Shown one piece after another: positions 42,464 through 54,515 of a stretch of DNA of 64,000 nt. This DNA is from Enterobacter genomosp. O. Lineage in GTDB: Bacteria; Pseudomonadota; Gammaproteobacteria; Enterobacterales; Enterobacteriaceae. A program made the translations under genes and the position numbers. The first letter of the stretch is position 1, and the number at the start of each line of letters is the position of its first letter. The notes beneath the pieces were generated by a model that saw only the letters and a list, made by a program, of their open reading frames with translations, did not search any database and had not been told where the DNA came from. The DNA lies in assembly GCF_001022965.1 (NCBI RefSeq), contig NZ_LECZ01000022.1, positions 124,001 through 188,000 on the forward strand, read 5' to 3'.

Positions 42464-43906
42464 ATGTCCAGAAGGCTTCGCAGAACCAAGATCGTAACCA
42501 CCTTAGGCCCGGCCACCGATCGCGATAATAATCTTGAAAAAATTATCGCCGCTGGCGCCAACGTGGTGCGTATGAACTTCTCTCACGGTACGCCAGAAGA
42601 CCATAAATTACGTGCCGATAAAGTGCGTGAAATCGCAGCAAAACTGGGCCGCCACGTTGCTATCCTTGGCGATTTACAGGGCCCTAAAATCCGTGTCTCG
42701 ACCTTTAAAGAGGGTAAAGTTTTCCTCAATATCGGCGACAAATTCCTGCTTGATGCCAACCTGGGCAAAGGCGAAGGCGATAAAGAGAAAGTCGGTATCG
42801 ACTATAAAGGCCTGCCGGCTGACGTGGTGCCAGGCGATATCCTGCTGCTTGACGACGGTCGCGTACAGCTGAAGGTACTGGAAGTTCAGGGCATGAAAGT
42901 GTTCACCGAAGTTACCGTCGGCGGCCCGCTCTCCAACAATAAAGGCATCAACAAGCTGGGCGGCGGCCTCTCTGCAGAGGCGCTTACCGATAAAGACAAA
43001 GCGGATATCGTGACTGCGGCGCTGATTGGCGTTGACTATCTGGCCGTCTCCTTCCCGCGCTGCGGCGAAGATCTGAACTATGCGCGTCGTCTGGCACGTG
43101 ATGCAGGCTGTGATGCCAAAATTGTCGCCAAGGTTGAACGTGCGGAAGCGGTTTGCGATCAGGACGCCATGGATGACGTGATCCTCGCGTCTGACGTGGT
43201 GATGGTTGCGCGCGGCGATCTGGGCGTTGAAATCGGCGACCCTGAGCTGGTGGGTATCCAGAAAGCGCTGATTCGTCGCGCGCGTCAGCTGAACCGCGCG
43301 GTGATCACCGCCACTCAGATGATGGAATCCATGATTACTAACCCAATGCCGACCCGTGCGGAAGTCATGGACGTGGCTAACGCCGTGCTGGACGGAACCG
43401 ATGCGGTCATGCTCTCTGCGGAAACTGCGGCGGGCCAGTATCCGGCAGAAACCGTGGCCGCCATGGCGCGCGTCTGCCTGGGCGCGGAAAAGATCCCGAG
43501 CATTAACGTCTCTAAACACCGTCTGGACGTGCAGTTCGACAACGTGGAAGAAGCGATTGCGATGTCTGCCATGTACGCCGCTAACCACCTTAAGGGCGTA
43601 ACGGCGATCATCACCATGACCGAATCCGGCCGTACCGCGCTGATGACCTCCCGTATCAGCTCTGGCCTGCCTATCTTCGCCATGTCTCGCCACGAACGTA
43701 CGCTGAACCTGACGGCGCTGTACCGCGGCGTGACGCCGGTTCACTTCGACAGCACCAATGACGGCGTGGCTGCGGCGCACGATGCCGTAAACCTGCTGCG
43801 CGACAAAGGTTATCTGGTCTCCGGGGATATCGTCATTGTGACCCAGGGCGATGTGATGAGCACCATCGGCTCAACCAACACCACGCGCGTTATGACCGTC
43901 GAGTAA
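42464..43906 (+). CDS. pykA: Pyruvate kinase II
   Basis: Start ATG 42464 ([19 protein letters not shown]), 480 residues as in E. coli PykA. It makes ATP and pyruvate from PEP. Active-site segments are [39 protein letters not shown] and [20 protein letters not shown]. PykA is the AMP-activated isoform. Confidence 0.97.
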   Translation: MSRRLRRTKIVTTLGPATDRDNNLEKIIAAGANVVRMNFSHGTPEDHKLRADKVREIAAKLGRHVAILGDLQGPKIRVSTFKEGKVFLNIGDKFLLDANLGKGEGDKEKVGIDYKGLPADVVPGDILLLDDGRVQLKVLEVQGMKVFTEVTVGGPLSNNKGINKLGGGLSAEALTDKDKADIVTAALIGVDYLAVSFPRCGEDLNYARRLARDAGCDAKIVAKVERAEAVCDQDAMDDVILASDVVMVARGDLGVEIGDPELVGIQKALIRRARQLNRAVITATQMMESMITNPMPTRAEVMDVANAVLDGTDAVMLSAETAAGQYPAETVAAMARVCLGAEKIPSINVSKHRLDVQFDNVEEAIAMSAMYAANHLKGVTAIITMTESGRTALMTSRISSGLPIFAMSRHERTLNLTALYRGVTPVHFDSTNDGVAAAHDAVNLLRDKGYLVSGDIVIVTQGDVMSTIGSTNTTRVMTVE

Positions 43907-43918
43907 TAACGTCTCTGT

Positions 43919-43950
43919 AAAAAAGCCCTCTCCAGTGGAGAGGGCTTTTT
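43919..43950. terminator. Bidirectional terminator between pykA and lpxM
   Basis: GCCCTCTCC-AGT-GGAGAGGGC, flanked by A's and T's, lies between convergent genes. Confidence 0.9.
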
Positions 43951-44922
43951 TTATTTCGTCGGATACAGCTCTTTGCGCTTATACGGCTCAATTTCACCCG
44001 GCTGGCGCGTTTTGAGCAGCTTCAGTATCCACGTGTACTGCTCGGCATGCGGTCCCACCAGAATCTCCACCTCTTCATTCATTCGACGCGCAATAGTGCG
44101 ATCGTCCGCGGTGAGGAGATCGTCCATCGGCGGGCGAACCTCAATGCTCAGGCGATGGGTGTTGCCATCGTAGACCGGGAAAAGCGGGATGACCCGGGCA
44201 CGACATACCTTCATCAGACGGCCAATCGCAGGCAGAGTCGCCTTGTAGGTCCCGAAGAAATCAACAAACTCACTGTGCTCCGGGCCGTGGTCCTGATCCG
44301 GCAAATAGTAACCCCAGTATCCCTGGCGCACGGACTGAATAAACGGCTTGATGCCATCATTTCGCGCATGAAGACGGCCACCAAAACGACGGCGCACGGT
44401 ATTCCAGACGTAATCGAAGATCTTGTTGCCCTGGTTATGGAACATTGCCGCCATCTTCTGGCCCTGTGATGCCATCAGCATGGCAGGAATATCCACGCCC
44501 CAGCCGTGCGGAACGAGAAAAATCACTTTCTCATCGTTGCGGCGCATCTCGTCGATGATCTCCAGCCCTTTCCAGTCAACGCGTTCCATGACTTTTTCCG
44601 GCCCTTTCAGCGCCAGCTCCGCCATCATCGCCATTGCCTGAGGCGCAGTGGTATACATGGCATCAATAATGGCCTCTCGCTCCGCGTCGCTCTTTTCCGG
44701 GAAGCAGTAATAGAGGTTAATTTGCGCGCGACGACGGGCACTTTTGCCTAAGCGCCCTGCCAGACGGCCTATTTTACCCAGCACAGGATCGCGAACGGCA
44801 GCGGGTAACATCGCCATCCCAGCAAAGGCGTAAACGCCAAGCCAGGCGCCCCAGTTGCGCGGATGGCGGAAGGACTTTTCAAACTCAGGAATGTATTCAA
44901 TATTGTTTTTTTGGGTTTCCAT
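43951..44922 (-). CDS. lpxM: Lipid A myristoyltransferase
   Basis: Start ATG 44922 (METQKNNIEYIPEFEKSF); 323 residues, as E. coli LpxM. It adds the last (myristoyl) chain to Kdo2-lipid A at the inner membrane. The HxxxxD/E acyltransferase motif is seen as LVPHGWGVDIPAM, with later DQDHGPEHSEFVDFFG. Downstream of mepM on the same strand with a terminator between. Confidence 0.96.
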   Translation of the reverse strand: METQKNNIEYIPEFEKSFRHPRNWGAWLGVYAFAGMAMLPAAVRDPVLGKIGRLAGRLGKSARRRAQINLYYCFPEKSDAEREAIIDAMYTTAPQAMAMMAELALKGPEKVMERVDWKGLEIIDEMRRNDEKVIFLVPHGWGVDIPAMLMASQGQKMAAMFHNQGNKIFDYVWNTVRRRFGGRLHARNDGIKPFIQSVRQGYWGYYLPDQDHGPEHSEFVDFFGTYKATLPAIGRLMKVCRARVIPLFPVYDGNTHRLSIEVRPPMDDLLTADDRTIARRMNEEVEILVGPHAEQYTWILKLLKTRQPGEIEPYKRKELYPTK

Positions 44923-44994
44923 GCTGGATCCAGGGTCTGATGACGCAAAAAAATATTCAGATAGTGTAGCGAGGCAGCCGCCTACGCACAAAAG

Positions 44995-45026
44995 AAAAAG
45001 CCGGCGCATACTGACGCCGGCTTTTT
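44995..45026 (-). terminator. Terminator between mepM and lpxM
   Basis: AAAGCCGGCG-TCAGTATG-CGCCGGCTTTTT type hairpin on the minus strand, with T's after the stem. Confidence 0.88.
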
Positions 45027-45041
45027 AACAAAACAGAGGGC

Positions 45042-46361
45042 TTAGTTTAAGCTCAGCTGCGGCAGCACCTCTTTCACCTGCGCCAGGTAGTCAGTACGAT
45101 CTTTACCCGTCAGGCCTTCGGTGCGCGGCAGTTTCGCCGTCAGCGGGTTCACTGCCTGTTGGTTGATCCACACTTCATAGTGCAGGTGCGGGCCGGTAGA
45201 ACGCCCGGTGTTTCCGGAGATCGCGATGCGGTCGCCACGCTTCACTTTCTGGCCCGGTTTAACCAGCAGCTTACGCAGGTGCATGTAGCGGGTCGTATAC
45301 GTACGGCCATGACGCACCGCGACATAATATCCGGCTGCACCGCTACGTTTGGCGACCACCACTTCACCATCCCCTACCGCCAGTACCGGAGTGCCCTGCG
45401 GCATGGCAAAGTCGACGCCGCGGTGCGGTGCGACGCGCCCGGTCACCGGGTTCAGACGACGAGGGTTAAAGTTAGAGGAGATACGGAACTGTTTAGCCGT
45501 CGGGAAACGCAGGAAGCCTTTCGCAAGGCCCGTACCGCTGCGGTCATAGAACTTACCGTCTTCGGCACGGATCGCGTAGTAATCTTTGCCCTCGGAGCGC
45601 AGACGCACGCCCAGGAGCTGGCTCTGCTCGCGCTTGCCGTCCAGCATTTCGCGGGACATCAGAACGGAAAATTCATCCCCCTTCTTGAGCTTGCGGAAAT
45701 CCATCTGCCACTGCATGGCTTTGATCACCGAGCTGATTTCAGCGCTGGTCAATCCTGCATCGCGCGCGCTGGAGACAAAGCTCGCGCCCACGGTGCCTTT
45801 CAGAACGCTGTTCACCCAGTCGCCCTTCTGCATTTCGCTGGTCATTTTGAAACCGTTTGCAGTGCGATCGTAGGTGCGGGTTTCGCGGCGGGACATTTCC
45901 CAGGTCAGACGCTGCAGGTCCCCATCGGCCGTTAATGTCCAGGAGAGCTGTTGACCGATTTTCAGGTTGCGAAGATCTTTATCCGCAGCCGCCAGCTGGC
46001 TGATATTACCCATGTCGATGCCGTACTGGTTCAGCACGCTGCTCAGCGTGTCCCCGGTAGACACAACATATTCGTGGATACCGGCTTCGTTCTCGGTTTT
46101 ATCGTCCAGTTCATCCTGCGGAATAGCTTCATCTTCCTGAGCCGCCTGGTCGATAGGCTCACTGGCTTCAGGCAGCAAAGAGCGGATTTCGCTCTTTTCG
46201 AGCTCAATGGTTTTGATGATAGGGGCAGAACTCGGGTGGTAAACATAGGGCCGCCAGACGGCGACCGCTAAGGTGAGAACTGTAAGCGACCCCAGCATAA
46301 CGCGATGAGGTCGAGGCAGATTGTTAAATGCCAGGGCGACAGAGCGGGCTATCTGTTGCAC
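45042..46361 (-). CDS. mepM: Murein DD-endopeptidase MepM
   Basis: The 439-residue enzyme cuts peptidoglycan cross-links to allow growth. It has one N-terminal membrane anchor (VMLGSLTVLTLAVAVW), a LysM-type domain (EYVVSTGDTLSSVLNQYGID) and an M23 domain. The zinc ligands are in APHRGVDFAMPQGTPV and HLHYEVWINQ. Adjacent to znuA, as in E. coli. Confidence 0.96.
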   Translation of the reverse strand: MQQIARSVALAFNNLPRPHRVMLGSLTVLTLAVAVWRPYVYHPSSAPIIKTIELEKSEIRSLLPEASEPIDQAAQEDEAIPQDELDDKTENEAGIHEYVVSTGDTLSSVLNQYGIDMGNISQLAAADKDLRNLKIGQQLSWTLTADGDLQRLTWEMSRRETRTYDRTANGFKMTSEMQKGDWVNSVLKGTVGASFVSSARDAGLTSAEISSVIKAMQWQMDFRKLKKGDEFSVLMSREMLDGKREQSQLLGVRLRSEGKDYYAIRAEDGKFYDRSGTGLAKGFLRFPTAKQFRISSNFNPRRLNPVTGRVAPHRGVDFAMPQGTPVLAVGDGEVVVAKRSGAAGYYVAVRHGRTYTTRYMHLRKLLVKPGQKVKRGDRIAISGNTGRSTGPHLHYEVWINQQAVNPLTAKLPRTEGLTGKDRTDYLAQVKEVLPQLSLN

Positions 46362-46376
46362 GTATTCACTTCCTCG

Positions 46377-47321
46377 TTAATCTCCTTTCAGGCAGCTCGC
46401 ATACTGGTTCGCCAGTTGGCTAAGGAACTGCGAATAGCTCGCTTTGCTCAACTGGATATTCGTACCTAGCGGGTCAAGGGTTCCCATGCGCACGGATGTC
46501 CCCCTGGCCACGGCTTCTACGACCGCTGGCCTGAACTGTGGCTCAGCAAAAACGCATGTCGCTTTTTGCTCAACCAGCTGTGTTCTGATTTCATGTAAAC
46601 GCTGCGCACCAGGCTGAATTTCAGGGTTGACGGTGAAGTGACCCAGCGGGGTCAGGCCGTAGTGTTTTTCGTAATAGCCGTAGGCGTCATGAAAAACGAA
46701 ATACCCTTTTCCTTTCAACGGTGCGAGCTCATTACCTACCTGCTTATCGGTTGCGGCTAATTGTGCCTCAAAATCCTTCAGGTTGGCGTCAAGTTTGGCT
46801 CGACTTTGCGGCATAAGTTCCACTAATTTGTCATGGATTGCAACCGCCGAAAGGCGCGCTATCTCTGGGGATAACCAAAGATGCATGTTGTACTCGCCGT
46901 GATGGTGATCTCCGTCACCTTTTTCTGCATCTGCAGGGTGATGGTCATGTTCGTCGCCGTCGTCGTCAGCCCCTTTCATGAGCAACGGTTTCACGCCTGG
47001 GAGCGCGGCAATCGCGACCTGTTTTTCGCCAGCAACCTGTTTTGCTGACTTTTGCATAAACGCTTCCATCTCAGGACCAATCCATACCACTAAGTCCGCG
47101 TTTTGTAAGCGCTTTACATCCGAAGGACGCAGAGAATAGTCATGCTCAGATGCCCCGTCGGGAAGCAGAACCTGGGTTTCTGTGACCCCATCTGCAATGG
47201 CCGACGCGATGAAACCGAGCGGTTTAAGCGAAGCGACAACAGCAGCGTTAACATCTTGTGCGGTTGTTCCCCAAAGGGCAGCGGATAATGCTGCGAAAAG
47301 AAGCGTATTTTTATGTAACAT
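46377..47321 (-). CDS. znuA: Zinc ABC transporter, binding protein ZnuA
   Basis: Start taken as ATG 47321 ([17 protein letters not shown]), giving a signal peptide and 314 residues; further upstream ATGs are possible. Zinc ligands include a His in [14 protein letters not shown], the loop [20 protein letters not shown] (His-rich, about residues 120-140) and NMHLWLSP. Delivers periplasmic Zn(II) to ZnuB. Controlled by Zur. Confidence 0.96.
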   Translation of the reverse strand: MLHKNTLLFAALSAALWGTTAQDVNAAVVASLKPLGFIASAIADGVTETQVLLPDGASEHDYSLRPSDVKRLQNADLVVWIGPEMEAFMQKSAKQVAGEKQVAIAALPGVKPLLMKGADDDGDEHDHHPADAEKGDGDHHHGEYNMHLWLSPEIARLSAVAIHDKLVELMPQSRAKLDANLKDFEAQLAATDKQVGNELAPLKGKGYFVFHDAYGYYEKHYGLTPLGHFTVNPEIQPGAQRLHEIRTQLVEQKATCVFAEPQFRPAVVEAVARGTSVRMGTLDPLGTNIQLSKASYSQFLSQLANQYASCLKGD

Positions 47322-47350
47322 AATGCGACTAATCATCGTAGTGAATGCGT

Positions 47351-47373
47351 GAAATGTGATATTATAACATTCG
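47351..47373. promoter_or_regulatory. Zur operator between znuA and znuC
   Basis: The 23-bp dyad starting GAAATGTGATATTATAACAT lies between the divergent znuA and znuCB starts and fits the known Zur box (GAAATGTTATANTATAACATTTC) with few changes. It should repress both units when zinc is sufficient. Confidence 0.87.
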
Positions 47374-47398
47374 TTGACTTCTTCAAGCTTAAAATGAC

Positions 47399-48154
47399 AT
47401 GACGACATTGGTTTCTCTTGAAAATATTTCGGTCTCATTTGGCCAGCGCCGCGTCCTCTCTGACGTGTCGCTTGATCTGAAGCCCGGTAAAATTCTGACG
47501 CTGCTCGGTCCCAATGGCGCAGGTAAATCCACCCTGGTGCGCGTGGTGCTGGGTCTGGTCGCGCCCGACGAAGGTGTGATCAAGCGTGAGGAAAAATTGC
47601 GTATCGGCTATGTGCCGCAAAAGCTTCACCTCGACGCCACGCTGCCGCTGACGGTCAGCCGTTTCCTGCGTCTGCGCCCCGGCACGCGGAAAGCCGATAT
47701 TCTTCCGGCACTGAAACGCGTGCAGGCGGGCCATCTTATTGATGCGCCGCTGCAAAAACTGTCCGGCGGTGAAACGCAGCGCGTTTTACTGGCCCGCGCG
47801 CTGCTGAGCAGCCCGCAGCTGCTGGTACTGGATGAGCCAACCCAGGGCGTCGACGTCAACGGCCAGGTCGCGCTTTACGACCTTATCGACCAGCTGCGCC
47901 GGGAACTGAATTGCGCGGTGCTGATGGTGTCCCACGATCTGCATCTGGTCATGGCGAAAACCGACGAAGTGCTGTGTCTCAACCATCATATCTGCTGCTC
48001 CGGCACGCCTGAAGTAGTGTCAATGCACCCTGAATTTATCTCCATGTTCGGCCCTCGCGGCGCTGAACAATTGGGCATTTATCGCCATCATCATAATCAT
48101 CGCCATGATTTACAGGGACGAATTGTCCTGCGCCGGGGAAATGGACACTCATGA
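47399..48154 (+). CDS. znuC: Zinc ABC transporter, ATPase ZnuC
   Basis: The 251-residue ATPase has Walker [16 protein letters not shown], signature [16 protein letters not shown], Walker [13 protein letters not shown] and switch His in VSHDLH. A His-rich tail ([10 protein letters not shown]) is typical of ZnuC. Overlaps znuB by 4 bp. Confidence 0.97.
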   Translation: MTTLVSLENISVSFGQRRVLSDVSLDLKPGKILTLLGPNGAGKSTLVRVVLGLVAPDEGVIKREEKLRIGYVPQKLHLDATLPLTVSRFLRLRPGTRKADILPALKRVQAGHLIDAPLQKLSGGETQRVLLARALLSSPQLLVLDEPTQGVDVNGQVALYDLIDQLRRELNCAVLMVSHDLHLVMAKTDEVLCLNHHICCSGTPEVVSMHPEFISMFGPRGAEQLGIYRHHHNHRHDLQGRIVLRRGNGHS

Positions 48155-48936
48155 TTGAACTGTTACTGCCCGGCTGGCTTGCCGGGATTATGCTTGCCTG
48201 CGCCGCCGGGCCGCTGGGCTCGTTTGTGGTGTGGCGCAGAATGTCCTATTTCGGTGACACCCTGGCGCATGCGTCTCTGCTGGGCGTTGCCTTTGGTCTG
48301 CTGCTGGATGTGAATCCTTTCTACGCGGTGATTGTGGTCACGCTGCTGCTGGCGGCCGGTCTGGTCTGGCTGGAAAAACGCCCTCACCTCGCCATTGATA
48401 CTTTGCTCGGCATTATGGCGCACAGCGCCCTGTCCCTGGGTCTGGTGGTGGTCAGCCTGATGTCGAACATTCGCGTCGACCTGATGGCCTATCTGTTTGG
48501 TGACCTGCTGGCCGTGACGCCGGACGATCTGATCGCCATCGCTATCGGCGTGGTTGTGGTACTGGGGATTTTGCTCTGGCAGTGGCGTAATTTGCTGGCG
48601 ATGACCGTCAGCCCGGACTTGGCATTTGTTGATGGCGTGAAGCTGCAGCGCGTGAAGCTGCTGCTGATGCTGGTGACGGCGTTAACCATTGGCGTGGCGA
48701 TGAAGTTCGTTGGCGCGCTGATTATCACCTCGCTGCTGATCATTCCCGCCGCCACGGCGCGTCGTTTTGCCCGTACGCCGGAACAGATGGCCGGCGTGGC
48801 CGTGATTGTTGGGATGGTTGCGGTAACAGGGGGATTAACCTTCTCGGCGTTCTATGACACGCCTGCGGGGCCGTCCGTGGTGCTGAGTGCGGCGGTGCTG
48901 TTTATCTTCAGTATGATGAAAAAGACCGCAAGTTGA
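48151..48936 (+). CDS. znuB: Zinc ABC transporter, permease ZnuB
   Basis: The 261-residue permease has about eight membrane segments and starts [40 protein letters not shown] is the family signature. It forms the zinc channel with ZnuC and ZnuA. Confidence 0.97.
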   Translation: MIELLLPGWLAGIMLACAAGPLGSFVVWRRMSYFGDTLAHASLLGVAFGLLLDVNPFYAVIVVTLLLAAGLVWLEKRPHLAIDTLLGIMAHSALSLGLVVVSLMSNIRVDLMAYLFGDLLAVTPDDLIAIAIGVVVVLGILLWQWRNLLAMTVSPDLAFVDGVKLQRVKLLLMLVTALTIGVAMKFVGALIITSLLIIPAATARRFARTPEQMAGVAVIVGMVAVTGGLTFSAFYDTPAGPSVVLSAAVLFIFSMMKKTAS

Positions 48937-48953
48937 CATCGAGGGCGCTGATG

Positions 48954-48988
48954 CCCTCACCCTGCCCCTCTCCCACGGGGAGAGGGAA
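48954..48988. repeat. REP-like palindromic repeat between znuB and ruvB
   Basis: CCCTCACCCTGCCCCTCTCC, then a short loop and GGGGAGAGGG. This GC-rich CTCTCC/GGAGAG palindrome is a common intergenic repeat in Enterobacter and Klebsiella relatives. It may also stop convergent transcripts. Confidence 0.65.
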
Positions 48989-48995
48989 TTACGCA

Positions 48996-50009
<1,014 letters not shown>

Positions 50010-50014
50010 TTACC

Positions 50015-50629
50015 TCACAATGCAGCGCGCAGCGCTTCACGAATCAGGGTTTCACTGCTGGCATCCGGTTTGGCAATTTTGCTCACCATACGGCTGGCCT
50101 CCTGAGGTTTATAGCCCAGCGCCACCAGCGCAGCAACCGCTTCCTGCTCGGCATCGTCATCCGTCGCAGGGCCGCCAGGTGACGTCAGCACCAGATCGGC
50201 CGCCGGAGTGAAGAGATCGCCATGCAGCCCTTTGAAGCGGTCTTTCATTTCGACAATCAGGCGCTCGGCGGTTTTTTTGCCGATGCCAGGGAGCTTAATC
50301 AGCGCCGCAGGATCTTCGCGCTCAACGGCATTCACAAACTGCGGGGCTGACATGCCGGATAAAATCGCCAGCGCCAGCTTCGGTCCCACCCCGTTGGTTT
50401 TAATCAGCTCGCGGAACAGGGTGCGTTCCTGTTTGTTATTGAAGCCGTACAGCAGCTGGGCATCTTCACGCACCACAAACTGGGTAAAGACAATCGCCTC
50501 TTTGCCCGCGTCCGGCAGCTCGTAGAAGCAGGTCATAGGCATATGGACTTCATAGCCCACGCCACCCACTTCCAGCAGCACTAACGGGGGTTGTTTTTCA
50601 ATGATGATGCCTCTGAGTCTGCCTATCAC
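50015..50629 (-). CDS. ruvA: Holliday junction protein RuvA
   Basis: The 204-residue tetrameric junction-binding protein starts [20 protein letters not shown]. Two helix-hairpin-helix motifs ([18 protein letters not shown] and [19 protein letters not shown]) and a C-terminal RuvB-binding domain ([20 protein letters not shown]) are present. SOS control in E. coli; no LexA box was confirmed here. Confidence 0.98.
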   Translation of the reverse strand: MIGRLRGIIIEKQPPLVLLEVGGVGYEVHMPMTCFYELPDAGKEAIVFTQFVVREDAQLLYGFNNKQERTLFRELIKTNGVGPKLALAILSGMSAPQFVNAVEREDPAALIKLPGIGKKTAERLIVEMKDRFKGLHGDLFTPAADLVLTSPGGPATDDDAEQEAVAALVALGYKPQEASRMVSKIAKPDASSETLIREALRAAL

Positions 50630-50672
50630 GTGACGCTCCTGCGTTCTGGAAAATTTTGGACTGGCGATATAA

Positions 50673-50702
50673 TAAAAAAAGGCTGGATAAACATCCAGCC
50701 TG
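50673..50702 (-). terminator. Terminator after ruvC
   Basis: On the minus strand GGCTGGAT-GTTT-ATCCAGCC is followed by TTTTTTT. It separates ruvC from ruvAB. Confidence 0.9.
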
Positions 50703-50710
50703 ATTTCTGA

Positions 50711-51232
50711 TTATCGTAACCTGCCTCGCGCCAGATTGAGCCGCGACTCGCTCATTTGCATCGCGTTCTGGCTGACGTGACAGTGGGTAATCGCGATAGC
50801 CAGCGCATCCGCGGCGTCCGCCTGCGGGTTCGCCGGGAGCTTGAGCAAGGTTCGCACCATGTGCTGCACCTGGCTCTTCTCCGCGCTACCGATGCCCACC
50901 ACCGTCTGCTTAACCTGCCTTGCCGCGTATTCGAACACCGGCAAATCCTGGTTCACCGCAGCCACGATGGCGACACCGCGCGCCTGACCGAGCTTTAGCG
51001 CCGAATCGGCGTTTTTCGCCATAAAGACCTGCTCGATGGCGAAAAAGTCAGGCTGAAACTGGGTGATGATCTCCGACACGCCCGCATAGATGAGCTTGAG
51101 GCGCGAAGGAAGATCGTCCACTTTGGTGCGAATACACCCGCTGCCGAGGTAGGTTAGCTGGCGTCCCACCTGACGGATAACGCCATAACCGGTGACGCGC
51201 GAGCCGGGGTCAATCCCAAGGATAATCGACAT
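50711..51232 (-). CDS. ruvC: Holliday junction resolvase RuvC
   Basis: The 173-residue endonuclease starts at ATG 51232 ([20 protein letters not shown]). Catalytic acids: Asp7 (GIDPGS), Glu in [16 protein letters not shown], and two Asp in [13 protein letters not shown]. Directly follows yebC, as in E. coli. Confidence 0.97.
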   Translation of the reverse strand: MSIILGIDPGSRVTGYGVIRQVGRQLTYLGSGCIRTKVDDLPSRLKLIYAGVSEIITQFQPDFFAIEQVFMAKNADSALKLGQARGVAIVAAVNQDLPVFEYAARQVKQTVVGIGSAEKSQVQHMVRTLLKLPANPQADAADALAIAITHCHVSQNAMQMSESRLNLARGRLR

Positions 51233-51266
51233 CACGCGTCTCCTGTAACGGATTTACACGCTCTCA

Positions 51267-52007
51267 TTAGAGAGTCGCTGCAACCTCATCAGAGATTTCA
51301 CCGTTGTGATACACTTCCTGCACGTCGTCGCAGTCTTCGAGCATGTCGATCAGACGCAGCAGTTTTGGTGCCGTTTCCGCATCCATGTCCGCTTTGGTAG
51401 ACGGGATCATAGAGACTTCAGCGTTGTCCGCTTTCAGGCCAGCCGCTTCCAGCGCATCGCGCACGGCACCCATCTCTTCCCACGCGGTGTAAACGTCAAT
51501 AGCACCGTCGTCGAAGGTCACAACGTCTTCCGCACCGGCTTCCAGCGCCGCTTCCATGATGACATCTTCGTCACCCTTCTCGAAGGAGATGACGCCTTTT
51601 TTGCTGAACAGGTACGCAACGGAACCGTCAGTGCCCAGGTTGCCACCGGTTTTGGTGAACGCATGGCGCACTTCCGCTACGGTACGGTTACGGTTGTCTG
51701 ACAGACACTCAACCATTACCGCCGTACCGCCAGGACCGTAACCTTCATAAATGATGGTTTCCATGTTCGCGTCTTCATCACCGCCCACGCCGCGTGCGAT
51801 AGCACGGTTCAGGGTATCACGCGTCATGTTGTTAGACAGCGCTTTATCTACCGCCGCGCGCAGACGCGGGTTAGAAGCCGGGTCGCCGCCGCCCAGACGC
51901 GCTGCGGTTACCAGCTCGCGAATGATTTTGGTAAAGATCTTACCGCGCTTGGCATCCTGTGCCGCTTTGCGGTGTTTGGTGTTGGCCCACTTACTATGAC
52001 CTGCCAT
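51267..52007 (-). CDS. yebC: YebC/PmpR family protein
   Basis: The 246-residue protein starts [20 protein letters not shown], the YebC/TACO1 signature. Family members act as transcription regulators or help ribosomes through stalling sequences. Upstream of ruvC in the same direction. Confidence 0.96.
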   Translation of the reverse strand: MAGHSKWANTKHRKAAQDAKRGKIFTKIIRELVTAARLGGGDPASNPRLRAAVDKALSNNMTRDTLNRAIARGVGGDEDANMETIIYEGYGPGGTAVMVECLSDNRNRTVAEVRHAFTKTGGNLGTDGSVAYLFSKKGVISFEKGDEDVIMEAALEAGAEDVVTFDDGAIDVYTAWEEMGAVRDALEAAGLKADNAEVSMIPSTKADMDAETAPKLLRLIDMLEDCDDVQEVYHNGEISDEVAATL

Positions 52008-52034
52008 AAAAAGTTCTCCAAAAATCGCGCCTTT

Positions 52035-52478
52035 TCAGGCTGCGTTAATTACAAATTCTTCAATCGCCTGCCGGTTGCTCCACGACTTGGTCAGCGCGGC
52101 GGCATCCGCCGCATTCACCCAGCGGTAGGTCAGGTGTTCGGTAAACACGATCTCCCGCTCGTGGGGGAGTGCGAGACAGAACCACGATTCCGTATTGCGC
52201 TCGGTACCCGGCGCGTAGCGATGACGTAAATGGCTAAAAATTTCAAACTCCACCGTGCGCTGACAGTCCTTCAGGGTCAGTTGCTCGCGGGCAACATCAA
52301 TGGCGACCTCTTCCTTTACTTCGCGCGCGGCGGCCTGCGACGCGGTTTCCCCCTCTTCCAGACTGCCGGTAACCGACTGCCAGAAATCAGGGTCATCGCG
52401 CCGCTGTAACATCAGCACCCGCTTCGTGTCTTCTGCATAAATGACCACCAGGACCGAAACGGGAAGCTTATATGCCAT
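52035..52478 (-). CDS. nudB: Dihydroneopterin triphosphate pyrophosphatase
   Basis: The 147-residue Nudix enzyme starts the folate branch by removing pyrophosphate from dihydroneopterin triphosphate. Nudix box is GSLEEGETASQAAAREVKEE. Ends in VINAA. Overlap of 1 bp short with aspS (52480) suggests one transcript. Confidence 0.94.
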   Translation of the reverse strand: MAYKLPVSVLVVIYAEDTKRVLMLQRRDDPDFWQSVTGSLEEGETASQAAAREVKEEVAIDVAREQLTLKDCQRTVEFEIFSHLRHRYAPGTERNTESWFCLALPHEREIVFTEHLTYRWVNAADAAALTKSWSNRQAIEEFVINAA

Positions 52479-52479
52479 A

Positions 52480-54252
52480 TCAGTTTTTCTCTTCCTTCTT
52501 CACCACTTCAATGCCCAGCTCGGCCAGAGAGGCCGGGTTGGCAAAGCTTGGCGCTTCGGTCATCAGACACGCCGCTGCGGTGGTTTTCGGGAAGGCGATA
52601 ACATCACGGATGTTGTCGGTGCCGGTCAGCAGCATGGTCAGACGGTCAAGACCGAAGGCCAGACCCGCGTGCGGAGGCGTACCGTATTTCAGCGCGTCCA
52701 GCAGGAAGCCGAATTTCTCGCGCTGCTCCTGCTCGTTGATGCCCAGAATGCCGAACACAGTCTGCTGCATTTCACCGCTGTGAATACGCACGGAACCGCC
52801 GCCCACTTCGTAGCCGTTGATAACCATGTCATAAGCGTTAGCGACCGCGTCTTCCGGCGCCGCTTTCAGCTCTGCCGCCGTCATGTCTTTTGGCGACGTG
52901 AACGGGTGGTGCATTGCAGTCAGGCCGCCTTCACCGTCGTCTTCAAACATCGGGAAGTCGATAACCCACAGCGGCGCCCATTTGTTCTCGTCGGTCAGGT
53001 TCAGATCTTTGCCCAGCTTCAGACGCAGCGCGCCCATCGCATCCGCAACAACTTTCTTGTTGTCTGCACCGAAGAAGATCATATCGCCGTCCTGCGCGCC
53101 GGTGCGCTCAAGGATTGCTTCTACGATTTCCGCGTTCAGGAATTTCGCGACCGGGCTGGTGATACCTTCCAGGCCTTTCGCACGCTCGGTCACTTTAATA
53201 TAGGCCAGACCTTTCGCGCCGTAGATTTTGATGAAGTTGCCGTAGTCGTCGATCTGCTTACGGCTCAGAGCCGCACCGCCCGGTACACGCAGCGCTGCTA
53301 CGCGGCCTTTGGCGTCGTTAGCCGGGCCCGCGAATACCGCGAACTCAACGGATTTCACCAGGTCAGCCACGTCCACCAGCTCCATCGGGTTACGCAGGTC
53401 TGGTTTATCAGAACCGTAGCGACGCTCGGCTTCCGCGAAGGTCATGATTGGGAAGTCGCCCAGCTCAACGCCCTTCACGTCGTTCCACAGGCTACGCACC
53501 AGGGCTTCCATCACTTCACGCACCTGCTCGGCGGTCATGAAGGAGGTTTCCACATCGATCTGGGTAAATTCTGGCTGGCGGTCAGCGCGCAGGTCTTCGT
53601 CGCGGAAGCATTTTACAATTTGATAGTAGCGATCGAAGCCGGACATCATCAGCAGCTGTTTGAACAGCTGCGGAGACTGCGGCAGCGCGTAGAATTTGCC
53701 TTTATGAACGCGGGATGGGACCAGGTAATCGCGCGCGCCTTCCGGCGTGGCTTTGGTCAGCATCGGGGTTTCAATATCGAGGAAACCGTGGTCATCCATA
53801 AAGCGACGCACCAGGCTGGTGATTTTCGCACGGGTCTTCAGGCGCTGAGCCATTTCCGGGCGACGCAGATCCAGGTAGCGGTATTTCAGACGCGCTTCTT
53901 CAGTGTTGACGTGGTTAGAGTCCAGCGGCAGCGCTTCAGCACGGTTGATGATGGTCAGATCGGACGCCAGCACTTCAATAGCGCCTGTCGCCATATCCGC
54001 GTTGACGTTTTTCTCGTCACGCGCACGCACGGTGCCGGTGACCTGAATGCAGAACTCATTACGCAGCTCAGAAGCCAGCTTCAACGCATCTGCGCGATCG
54101 GGATCGAAGAACACCTGAACGATACCTTCGCGGTCGCGCATATCGATGAAGATAAGGCTACCAAGATCACGACGACGATTGACCCAACCACACAGGGTGA
54201 CCTGCTGTCCGACGTGGGACTGACGCAGCTGCCCGCAATATTCTGTACGCAT
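52480..54252 (-). CDS. aspS: Aspartyl-tRNA synthetase
   Basis: The 590-residue class IIb enzyme has an N-terminal OB fold ([22 protein letters not shown]), motif 2 ([20 protein letters not shown]) and motif 3 ([21 protein letters not shown]). The bacterial insertion domain is present. Length matches E. coli. Confidence 0.98.
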   Translation of the reverse strand: MRTEYCGQLRQSHVGQQVTLCGWVNRRRDLGSLIFIDMRDREGIVQVFFDPDRADALKLASELRNEFCIQVTGTVRARDEKNVNADMATGAIEVLASDLTIINRAEALPLDSNHVNTEEARLKYRYLDLRRPEMAQRLKTRAKITSLVRRFMDDHGFLDIETPMLTKATPEGARDYLVPSRVHKGKFYALPQSPQLFKQLLMMSGFDRYYQIVKCFRDEDLRADRQPEFTQIDVETSFMTAEQVREVMEALVRSLWNDVKGVELGDFPIMTFAEAERRYGSDKPDLRNPMELVDVADLVKSVEFAVFAGPANDAKGRVAALRVPGGAALSRKQIDDYGNFIKIYGAKGLAYIKVTERAKGLEGITSPVAKFLNAEIVEAILERTGAQDGDMIFFGADNKKVVADAMGALRLKLGKDLNLTDENKWAPLWVIDFPMFEDDGEGGLTAMHHPFTSPKDMTAAELKAAPEDAVANAYDMVINGYEVGGGSVRIHSGEMQQTVFGILGINEQEQREKFGFLLDALKYGTPPHAGLAFGLDRLTMLLTGTDNIRDVIAFPKTTAAACLMTEAPSFANPASLAELGIEVVKKEEKN

Positions 54253-54515
54253 GAGATATCCCTTAATTAGCCGCAGGCTAAATGTCGCCTGGTATGCAGG
54301 CTACTATGTCGCAGCTTTCTGTATGTCACAACTGGATGAAAAAAGGCGGCTATTATACTGGAAATTCCGCCGGACGATAAGAGCGAACCACGGCCAGACG
54401 CTCGTTTGCTGCACTCTTATTGCGTATTCTCACAAAAATTAACAAAATTATCGGACCGATAACAGGCCATCACGTCGTATGGTGTCAGGAAGCGATTAAT
54501 TTAACGGGAGTAACG

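Noticed and set aside
42674..43780. 368-codon minus-strand frame opposite pykA
   Set aside because: His/Arg-rich antisense product of a highly biased gene; no start signals.
52441..54270. 609-codon plus-strand frame opposite aspS
   Set aside because: Mirrors the GC-rich codon bias of aspS, no ribosome site and no family resemblance.
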